NCBI GenBank assembly: GCA_946611525.1 | Contig: CAMODS010000097.1 | Coordinates: 1 to 5,628, forward strand | Origin: an uncultured Lachnospiraceae bacterium | GTDB lineage: Bacteria > Bacillota > Clostridia > Lachnospirales > Lachnospiraceae | Length of the DNA: 5,628 nt | Reading direction: 5' to 3' | In this document: piece by piece, positions 1 to 4,647 of the stretch | Position numbering within the stretch: position 1 is the stretch's first letter | Layout: every line of letters begins with the position of its first letter | The notes under the pieces: model-generated | Told to the model about the DNA's origin: nothing | Databases searched by the model: none | What the model saw: the letters and a program-made list of their open reading frames with translations, nothing else | Position numbers and translations under genes: made by a program

Positions 1-8
1 TTTTTAAT

Positions 9-13
9 GGAGG
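9..13 (+). promoter_or_regulatory. Ribosome binding site that fixes the start of the first gene
   Basis: GGAGG at 9-13 lies 8 bases before the ATG at 22. The in-frame ATG at 7 overlaps this site and has no ribosome binding site of its own in the window. This favours initiation at 22, or at the adjacent ATG at 25 with 11-base spacing, over initiation at 7. Confidence 0.75.
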
Positions 14-21
14 CGAAAAAA

Positions 22-882
22 ATGATGTTAAAGACACTTGGAAAAAGGTTTGCTGCAGTAGCAATGGCTGTTTCTATGGCTATGGGTGGCTTTGCAGCTT
101 ACGCACCTGCTGCAACTGTTGAGGCTGCCAATGACCAGAACACTCTGACACAGCCCACTATCCAGGAGAACAACGTAGTAGTTGGCGAGGATGGCAAGGT
201 ATACGTTAGATTTAAGTGGAGCCTTATCAACGAGGCTGACAAGTATGAGTGCCAGATCTGCTATGATTACAGCAAGAAGAACGATGTAACACAGTTCAAT
301 CCCCTCAAGATGACAGAGGATCTGTTCGTTTTGGTTGAGGTTCCCGAGACCTACAACAACATTGCACTCAGAGTTGCTGCAAGAAATGGCTCTAAGACAA
401 GTGGTTTCACAGAGCCCAAGGTTATAGCAAAGAATAAGGTTACTCCTTATGTTACAGCTCAGAAGAACTTCCTCGAGGCTCAGGATGGCAAGACCAGCGT
501 ACTTGTTGACAAGGCAAAGGCTCTTGCAAAGAAGGATAAGAAAAAGGGCGCTAAGTGCTATTATGGTCTTTTAGATATCAACGGTGACGGCACAGATGAG
601 CTTTTATATGTAAACAAGAAGGGTGGCAACACTGTTTCTGTATACAGCATCAGCGGAAAGAATGTTAAGCTTGCAAAGACCTTCAAGAAGGTTAGCGCTG
701 TTTACACAAAGGGCAAGACTGTTTCCTTCGTTACAAACAAGGGTATCAGCACCTGCAAGCTCAGCAAGAAGGGTAAGCTTACAGTAACTGCTTCTTACAG
801 CAAGAGCGCAAAGACATACAAGAAGAACTTAAAGAAGATCAAGAAGCAGGTTAAAGTACTTTACGATTACACAAAGCTTTGA
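22..882 (+). CDS. Exported lysine-rich protein with fibronectin-III-like segment and DxNxDG acidic loop
   Basis: The product is 286 residues when started at 22; an in-frame ATG at 7 would add five. A basic N-terminus (MMLKTLGKR) and a hydrophobic Ala/Met/Gly stretch form a signal peptide, with likely cleavage near VEAA-NDQ at about residue 36. So it is secreted or lies on the cell surface. Residues of about 43-138 resemble a fibronectin type III beta-sandwich: WSLINEADKYECQI followed by IALRVAARNGSKTSGFTEP. Then comes a lysine-rich region with DINGDGTDELLYV near residues 185-197, an acidic loop like those of calcium-binding VCBS/FG-GAP or EF-hand-like repeats. The C-terminus is very basic (KTYKKNLKKIKKQVK) and lacks LPXTG, a transmembrane anchor or known cell-wall repeats. 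Lysine is mostly AAG, a strong codon bias that suggests high expression. The promoter lies outside the window. The FN3 and calcium-loop calls are inferences from pattern; the function is unknown. Confidence 0.85.
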   Translation: MMLKTLGKRFAAVAMAVSMAMGGFAAYAPAATVEAANDQNTLTQPTIQENNVVVGEDGKVYVRFKWSLINEADKYECQICYDYSKKNDVTQFNPLKMTEDLFVLVEVPETYNNIALRVAARNGSKTSGFTEPKVIAKNKVTPYVTAQKNFLEAQDGKTSVLVDKAKALAKKDKKKGAKCYYGLLDINGDGTDELLYVNKKGGNTVSVYSISGKNVKLAKTFKKVSAVYTKGKTVSFVTNKGISTCKLSKKGKLTVTASYSKSAKTYKKNLKKIKKQVKVLYDYTKL

Positions 883-897
883 TTTTTAAATGACACG

Positions 898-928
898 GCC
901 CCCGGGACACCCCGGGGGCTTTTTATTT
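898..928 (+). terminator. Strong intrinsic terminator after the exported-protein gene
   Basis: A perfect 9-base-pair GC-rich stem, GCCCCCGGG (898-906) with CCCGGGGGC (911-919), closes a four-base ACAC loop. It is followed by TTTTTATTT (920-928). It starts 15 bases after the stop codon at 880-882. Confidence 0.95.
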
Positions 929-955
929 GACTTAACAATCCCATTGCGTTATAAT
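927..955 (+). promoter_or_regulatory. Sigma-A-type promoter for the acyl-CoA synthetase gene
   Basis: The -35 is TTGACT (927-932) and the -10 is a perfect TATAAT (950-955), with optimal 17-base spacing. The predicted transcription start near 962 leaves a leader of about 34 bases. The -35 begins inside the T tract of the preceding terminator. No operator palindrome is obvious, and no regulator is encoded nearby. Confidence 0.85.
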
Positions 956-980
956 TCACTTTGTTACTTTAAAGCAAAAA

Positions 981-986
981 AGGAGA
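981..986 (+). promoter_or_regulatory. Ribosome binding site of the acyl-CoA synthetase gene
   Basis: AGGAGA at 981-986 precedes the ATG at 996 by 9-10 bases. No other in-frame start fits as well. Confidence 0.8.
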
Positions 987-995
987 TCTTATAAA

Positions 996-2630
996 ATGGT
1001 AGTAACAGAGCTTTTAGAGAGAAACGCAAAACTGTACGGCAATGAGGTTGCCTTGGTGGAGCTAAACCCTGAGCAGGAGGATACCAGACGTACTTCCTGG
1101 AAGGAGTCGGAGCTCATTGAGCCCACCAGGTTTGCACCCTATCGCAGGGAGATCACATGGGAGGTTTTTGACGAAAAGGCAAACCGCTTCGCAAATATGC
1201 TTTTGTCACGCGGAGTCAAAAAGGGTGACAAGGTGGCAATCCTTATGTATAACTGCCTTGAGTGGCTTCCTATATATTTCGGTATCTTAAAGACCGGTGC
1301 CATAGCGGTGCCCTTCAATTTCCGTTATGATGCGGACGAGATCCTGTACTGTGTGGAGCTGGCAGAGGTTGACATTCTCCTTTTCGGTCCGGAGTTTATC
1401 GGACGTATCGAGAGATATGCGGAGAAGCTGGCTAAAAACAGGCTGCTTATTTATGTTGGTGATAACTGCCCCAATTTTGCCGAGAGCTATCACGAGCTGG
1501 TGGCTGACTGCTCATCCCAGGCTCCGGTGATCCATCTGACCACCAGGGACTTTGGTGCCATTTATTTTTCATCAGGCACCACGGGATTTCCAAAGGCTAT
1601 CCTGCACCGTCATCAGAGTCTTATCCAGGCGGCTGAGATGGAGGCAAAGCACCACGAGATCACCAGGGATGACAACTTTTTATGTATTCCTCCCTTGTAT
1701 CATACCGGTGCAAAGTTCCACTGGATGGGAAGCCTCTACGCAGGCTCAAAGGCAGTGCTTTTAAAGGGGGCTTCGCCTAAAAGCATCATATCGGCAGTGT
1801 CCTCAGAGAGGTGTACACTGGTGTGGCTTTTAGTGCCCTGGGCACAGGATATTTTGGAGGCCTTTGACAACGGCTCTTTGAACCCTGATGATTATCATCT
1901 GTCTCAATGGAGGCTTATGCATATCGGTGCGCAGCCTGTACCTCCTTCACTTATCAGACACTGGAAGGATTACTTCCCCAATCATCAGTACGATACAAAC
2001 TACGGCCTGTCAGAGTCTACAGGTCCCGGATGTGTGCATCTTGGAATGGAAAACATCCACAAGGTGGGAGCTATCGGCGTGCCGGGTTATCGCTGGGAGT
2101 GCAAGATCGTGGACGAGGCAGGGGAAACCGTAAAGCAGGGTGATATCGGCGAGCTCTGCGTAAAGGGCCCCGGAGTCATGACATGCTACTACAACGACGA
2201 GGCGGCCACAAATGAGGTGCTTAAAGACGGATGGCTTTTCACCGGAGATATGGCCATGCAGGATGAGGACGGCTTCTACTTTTTGGTGGATCGCAAAAAG
2301 GATGTTATCGTATCCGGAGGTGAAAATATCTATCCGGTACAGATAGAGGACTTCCTCAGAAAGAACAACGCCATAAAAGACGTGGCGGTCATTGGCCTTC
2401 CTGACAAGCGGCTGGGTGAGATCACAGCGGCAGTCATCGAAGTGAAGGACGGCTTTTCGCTTACGGAGGAAGAGGTAAATGATTTCTGCCTGGAGCTGCC
2501 TCGTTACAAGCGACCCAAGCAGATCATCTTTGAACCGGTGCCCAGAAATGCTACCGGAAAGATAGATAAAAAAGTACTGCGAAAGCAGCATGGTGCAGAC
2601 CTTCTGGTTGCTCAGGAGACAAGAGATTAA
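996..2630 (+). CDS. AMP-forming acyl-CoA synthetase (class I adenylate-forming enzyme)
   Basis: This 544-residue enzyme should activate a carboxylic acid with ATP to an acyl-adenylate and then transfer the acyl group to coenzyme A in the cytoplasm. All core motifs are present: the phosphate-binding loop SSGTTGFPK (192-200), PPLYHTGAKF (232-241), YGLSESTG (336-343), FTGD with the ribose-binding Asp (415-418), the hinge DRKKDVIVSGGENIYP (432-447), and the C-terminal NATGKIDKK (518-526) with presumed catalytic Lys522. Length fits the fatty-acyl/aryl-CoA ligase group. No carrier-protein domain follows, so it is not a peptide-synthetase module. Residues of about 22-52 form a charged insert before the conserved ITWEVFDEKANRFA. 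The gene has its own promoter and terminator and stands alone, so context does not identify the substrate. A medium- or long-chain fatty acid is the default guess; aryl or alicyclic acids remain possible. Family assignment is firm, substrate is not. Confidence 0.95.
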   Translation: MVVTELLERNAKLYGNEVALVELNPEQEDTRRTSWKESELIEPTRFAPYRREITWEVFDEKANRFANMLLSRGVKKGDKVAILMYNCLEWLPIYFGILKTGAIAVPFNFRYDADEILYCVELAEVDILLFGPEFIGRIERYAEKLAKNRLLIYVGDNCPNFAESYHELVADCSSQAPVIHLTTRDFGAIYFSSGTTGFPKAILHRHQSLIQAAEMEAKHHEITRDDNFLCIPPLYHTGAKFHWMGSLYAGSKAVLLKGASPKSIISAVSSERCTLVWLLVPWAQDILEAFDNGSLNPDDYHLSQWRLMHIGAQPVPPSLIRHWKDYFPNHQYDTNYGLSESTGPGCVHLGMENIHKVGAIGVPGYRWECKIVDEAGETVKQGDIGELCVKGPGVMTCYYNDEAATNEVLKDGWLFTGDMAMQDEDGFYFLVDRKKDVIVSGGENIYPVQIEDFLRKNNAIKDVAVIGLPDKRLGEITAAVIEVKDGFSLTEEEVNDFCLELPRYKRPKQIIFEPVPRNATGKIDKKVLRKQHGADLLVAQETRD

Positions 2631-2636
2631 CGGTAC

Positions 2637-2670
2637 AAAAAAAGGGGCTTGATGGTCAAGTCCCTTTTTT
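2637..2670. terminator. Bidirectional intrinsic terminator between convergent genes
   Basis: Seven A (2637-2643) precede a stem GGGGCTTGA (2644-2652) pairing with TCAAGTCCC (2656-2664, one G-U), with a TGG loop and then six T (2665-2670). Read rightward it ends the acyl-CoA synthetase mRNA, starting 7 bases after its stop. Read leftward the A tract becomes a U tract, so it can also end the minus-strand mscL transcript, whose stop is at 2731. I saw no other terminator-like hairpin with a T tract in the gap. Confidence 0.9.
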
Positions 2671-2730
2671 AGTGTTTGAAATATTTGGATAGCTCTGATC
2701 CGGCTGTGAAAACAGCACATTTACCATTCT

Positions 2731-3198
2731 TTAATCAAGCTGTGAAGTACAGTGTCCGCAGCGTGTTGCACCTACGGGGATCATGCTCTTGCAGTAAGGA
2801 CATTCCTTCTCGGTGGGAGCTGCCTCCTCGGCAGCGGCTGCATCTCTTTTTACTGTGGTCTTAACCTTATCAAGAGCCTTTACCAGGCAAAATACCACCA
2901 GTGCCATAAGTAAGAAATTGATCACTACGGTGATAAACTTTCCGTAACCCAAAGTGGCTGCTCCGGCTTCCTGTGCAGCTGCCAGGGTGGCGTACTGGTT
3001 GCCGTCCAAAGCTATGAACCAGTTTGAAAAATCGATGCCCCCGGTTATGGCGGAGATCAGTGGCATGATCACGTCATCAACCAGTGAACTGATGATGCCC
3101 TGGAAGGCGCCACCGATGATAACACCGACTGCCATGTCCATTACATTTCCTTTTGTAATAAACTCCTTAAACTCATCTACAAATTTTGTCTTTGCCAT
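2731..3198 (-). CDS. mscL: Large-conductance mechanosensitive channel MscL with C-terminal zinc ribbon
   Basis: The product is a 155-residue membrane channel that opens under membrane tension and releases solutes during hypo-osmotic shock. The N-terminal signature is clear: MAKTKFVDEFKEFITKGNV, then the pore-lining helix with DMAVGVIIGGAF (21-32) and ...DDVIMPLIS. An extracellular loop spans about 48-84 (GGIDFSNWFIAL...), and the second membrane helix is at about 85-108 (YGKFITVVINFLLMALVVF). After an Ala/Glu-rich linker comes a CxxC...CxxC zinc ribbon with Cys133, Cys136, Cys147 and Cys150, roughly 20 residues beyond the E. coli-type channel (136 residues). The start is supported by GGAGG 7 bases upstream. 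The gene lies 62 bases downstream of the DUF4317 gene on the same strand and is probably co-transcribed with it. The family call is very secure. The ribbon's role is unknown; assembly or sensing of the cytoplasmic helical bundle is a guess. Confidence 0.97.
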   Translation of the reverse strand: MAKTKFVDEFKEFITKGNVMDMAVGVIIGGAFQGIISSLVDDVIMPLISAITGGIDFSNWFIALDGNQYATLAAAQEAGAATLGYGKFITVVINFLLMALVVFCLVKALDKVKTTVKRDAAAAEEAAPTEKECPYCKSMIPVGATRCGHCTSQLD

Positions 3199-3205
3199 TT
3201 TCTCT

Positions 3206-3210
3206 CCTCC
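3206..3210 (-). promoter_or_regulatory. Ribosome binding site of mscL
   Basis: On the minus strand GGAGG occupies 3210-3206 and ends 7 bases before the ATG at 3198, a near-ideal spacing. It follows directly on the repeat-derived hairpin at 3221-3258. Confidence 0.85.
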
Positions 3211-3218
3211 TTTTTATT

Positions 3219-3236
3219 ATATCCTTCGCTTCGCTC
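3219..3236 (-). repeat. Short interspersed repeat copy (GAGCGAAGCG family) upstream of mscL
   Basis: Read on the minus strand, 3236-3219 is GAGCGAAGCGAAGGATAT. This matches, base for base over 18 positions, plus-strand 4601-4618 ahead of the PAP2 gene. The 5' part of the other copies (GTCATCCT) is absent here and replaced by unrelated sequence. The copy runs in the same sense as mscL transcription. Confidence 0.85.
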
Positions 3237-3258
3237 GATGGTTCGCAGCCCGAAGAAT
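3221..3258 (-). other. Predicted mRNA hairpin in the DUF4317-mscL gap
   Basis: On the minus strand ATTCTTCG (3258-3251) pairs with CGAAGGAT (3228-3221): eight pairs including one G-U. A 22-base interior can add three more pairs, GCT with AGC. The hairpin starts two bases after the DUF4317 stop codon and ends about 10 bases before the mscL ribosome binding site. No T tract follows, so it is not a standard terminator. It could be a processing, stability or partial attenuation element. The folding is by eye. Confidence 0.5.
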
Positions 3259-3260
3259 CT

Positions 3261-4484
3261 TTACATATTCTCGATATGTCCATTGATGGACGCTGTCTCA
3301 TCATCTTCCAATGGTATCACTATGCATCGCCTGCCGTCAACAAATTGTGTACGGATCTCTTCCTCTTTTTCTTCGCTGACACGGAGCACCACAGCCACCT
3401 CCGGTGTGCCCTCATCCACACCAAGTTCTTTAAGCTTTTCATTGAGTGCCACCACTTCCTTTTGAAGCTCTCTTTTCTCTGCTCTGAGATCATTGTTTTT
3501 GATGATCTTGCCGTCTAAAAGATCCTGTGCGGTGGGCAGATCCTCATCCTCGTTAAAGACCTTTTCGTAGTCCTCAGAGATGCGCTTTGCCTTTTCCTCG
3601 GACAATCCGCCCTCGGTTAGCACCTCCTGTACAGTATCTGCCGGCATGGGGATCACCGTACCCTCGCCATGGATGGCCTCTTCGTGTCCGATATGAATGG
3701 CAATGGCCTCGTGTACGTCAGCCATGATGTCATCCAAATCTTCGTTTTCAGGTCCCACCCGTGAGATTATCATATTTGAAAAAGCGCCCTTTTTCTCAGC
3801 GGCAGTATAACGACTCTTACAACCCAGTGCCGCCTCCCAGAACTCCTTGTGGGGGTCGGCGGGCTTTTTGGAATACACCATGATGTGATGAATGTCGGTG
3901 GAACGCTCCGAAAAAGCAGGATAGATAAAGCCTGTATCCGTGGCATCCACGATCCAGTCCCGTATGAGGGGCGCGATCTTTTTTTCATCCTCAATGTATC
4001 CCAGCCCCGGTTTGGTAAGTCTTACCGGGCAGATGGAACAGATGATATAGTCGTAGACCTCTTCAGACTCGTCCAGCTTCATACCATCCGTAGTCTTTTT
4101 GGGCACATCATATATGTCATAAAAGAGCAGAATGAGATAGTGCCCTGTGTATGAAAACGAGGAGATCACACTGTCATAAAAGCTGTCGAGAATGGCGTCA
4201 TCGCTTAACTTGCTGTTTTTGAGCGCCATCATGCTTTTTTGCATGGCGTCCTCATCTTCCGGAAAGGCAAGCTCCAAAAGATTGTTGCCCACAGTGCCCG
4301 AAAGTGTCTTGCCGGCGATCTCAAGATATTTAAAGATCTCATCATCCGACAGACTAAGAAAGTCATCGGTAAAGGTCACCACCTTTTCCTTTGAGCTGTT
4401 GACATAGCAGCCGGCCAGCTTTGAGATGGTGCAGGTCTCTTTTTTTAGTCTGCGTTTTAATTCCAGTACTTCTTTTTTCTCCAT
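3261..4484 (-). CDS. DUF4317 family protein of unknown function
   Basis: This 407-residue cytoplasmic protein has no signal peptide or membrane helix. I recognise the family from its N-terminus: KKEVLELKRRLKKE, CTISKLAGCYV, VVTFTDDFLSL and LSGTVGNNLLEL (61-72). This is typical of DUF4317 proteins in anaerobic Firmicutes, which are usually close to this length, so it appears intact. Further features include the SICPVRLTKPGLGY segment (150-163), an Asp/Glu-rich central and C-terminal part, a short predicted coiled coil at about 333-354 (LRAEKRELQKEVVALNEKLKEL) and a C-terminal RRCIVIPLED segment (385-394). No catalytic motif is evident, and its biochemical role is not known. GGAGG lies 10 bases before the ATG, behind a possible extended -10 promoter. 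It is the first gene of a probable two-gene unit with mscL and is divergent from the PAP2 gene. Confidence 0.9.
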   Translation of the reverse strand: MEKKEVLELKRRLKKETCTISKLAGCYVNSSKEKVVTFTDDFLSLSDDEIFKYLEIAGKTLSGTVGNNLLELAFPEDEDAMQKSMMALKNSKLSDDAILDSFYDSVISSFSYTGHYLILLFYDIYDVPKKTTDGMKLDESEEVYDYIICSICPVRLTKPGLGYIEDEKKIAPLIRDWIVDATDTGFIYPAFSERSTDIHHIMVYSKKPADPHKEFWEAALGCKSRYTAAEKKGAFSNMIISRVGPENEDLDDIMADVHEAIAIHIGHEEAIHGEGTVIPMPADTVQEVLTEGGLSEEKAKRISEDYEKVFNEDEDLPTAQDLLDGKIIKNNDLRAEKRELQKEVVALNEKLKELGVDEGTPEVAVVLRVSEEKEEEIRTQFVDGRRCIVIPLEDDETASINGHIENM

Positions 4485-4494
4485 AATGTATTAA

Positions 4495-4499
4495 CCTCC
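4495..4499 (-). promoter_or_regulatory. Ribosome binding site of the DUF4317 gene
   Basis: Minus-strand GGAGG (4499-4495) sits 10 bases before the ATG at 4484. The spacing is slightly long but acceptable, and no closer start codon is in frame. Confidence 0.75.
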
Positions 4500-4509
4500 G
4501 TGAAATATG

Positions 4510-4518
4510 AGTATATCA
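4510..4518 (-). promoter_or_regulatory. Possible extended -10 promoter for DUF4317-mscL
   Basis: The minus strand reads TGATATACT (4518-4510), a TGn extension plus TATACT. No good -35 lies 16-18 bases upstream, as tolerated in extended -10 promoters. Transcription would start near 4503, leaving a short leader of about 19 bases that still includes the ribosome binding site. Confidence 0.45.
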
Positions 4519-4526
4519 AATATGAG

Positions 4527-4555
4527 TTGAAAAAGGTAGTAAGAAAAATTAAAAT
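4527..4555 (+). promoter_or_regulatory. Sigma-A-type promoter for the PAP2 phosphatase gene
   Basis: The -35 is TTGAAA (4527-4532) and the -10 is TAAAAT (4550-4555), with 17-base spacing. Each hexamer matches consensus at five of six positions. The predicted start near 4562 puts the tandem repeat at 4565-4620 inside a leader of about 86 bases. Confidence 0.65.
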
Positions 4556-4564
4556 AAGAGTAAG

Positions 4565-4620
4565 GTCATCCTGAGCGAAGCGGGATCGAAGTGTCATCCT
4601 GAGCGAAGCGAAGGATATTA
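4565..4620 (+). repeat. Two-copy 28-base tandem repeat in the PAP2 gene leader
   Basis: GTCATCCTGAGCGAAGCG occurs identically at 4565-4582 and 4593-4610, giving a 28-base period; the last 10 bases of each unit differ. Unit 2 folds with arms ATCCT (4596-4600) and AGGAT (4612-4616), an internal GA/GA step, and a GC-GAA-GC tip (4603-4609). Unit 1 folds similarly with ATCCT/GGGAT (one T-G pair). A third, partial copy lies before mscL. From memory, GAGCGAAGCG-containing repeats are widespread short interspersed elements in several bacterial groups; I cannot search to confirm copy number here. Confidence 0.85.
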
Positions 4621-4635
4621 TACAAGAATTACATT

Positions 4636-4641
4636 AGGAGG
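4636..4641 (+). promoter_or_regulatory. Ribosome binding site that fixes the PAP2 gene start
   Basis: A full AGGAGG (4636-4641) lies 6 bases before ATG 4648. It is only 3 bases before the in-frame GTG at 4645, so the ATG is the better start. Confidence 0.85.
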
Positions 4642-4647
4642 TGCGTG

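Noticed and set aside
190..600. Cellulosomal dockerin, suggested by DINGDGTDE
   Set aside because: A dockerin needs two such loops in a roughly 60-70-residue duplicated domain. Only one loop is present, followed by beta-rich sequence.
2703..2716. Small hairpin GCTGT-GAAA-ACAGC between the convergent genes
   Set aside because: Only five pairs and no T tract on either strand. It is too weak for a terminator, and the real one lies at 2637-2670.
2010..2720. A 236-codon open frame on the minus strand, antisense to the acyl-CoA synthetase
   Set aside because: It overlaps the well-conserved C-terminal half of a certain gene, runs through the terminator, has no ribosome binding site and no recognisable protein pattern.
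3216..3221. Perfect TATAAT on the minus strand upstream of mscL as an mscL promoter
   Set aside because: Transcription would start at about 3209, within the ribosome binding site (3210-3206), and no -35 sits 16-18 bases upstream. It is more likely a by-product of the repeat edge.
3186..3518. Plus-strand open frames antisense to mscL and DUF4317
   Set aside because: They oppose two recognised genes, lack ribosome binding sites and have composition typical of antisense frames.
4565..4620. CRISPR array
   Set aside because: Only two units with about 10 bases between the identical 18-base parts, no spacer-sized gaps and no cas genes. It is an interspersed repeat.
4616..4621. Second PAP2 promoter using TATTAT at the repeat edge
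   Set aside because: The sequence 17 bases upstream (GTCATC) is a poor -35, while a better promoter exists at 4527-4555.
4645..4647. GTG as the start of the PAP2 gene
   Set aside because: It is only 3 bases from AGGAGG. The ATG at 4648 has proper 6-base spacing.
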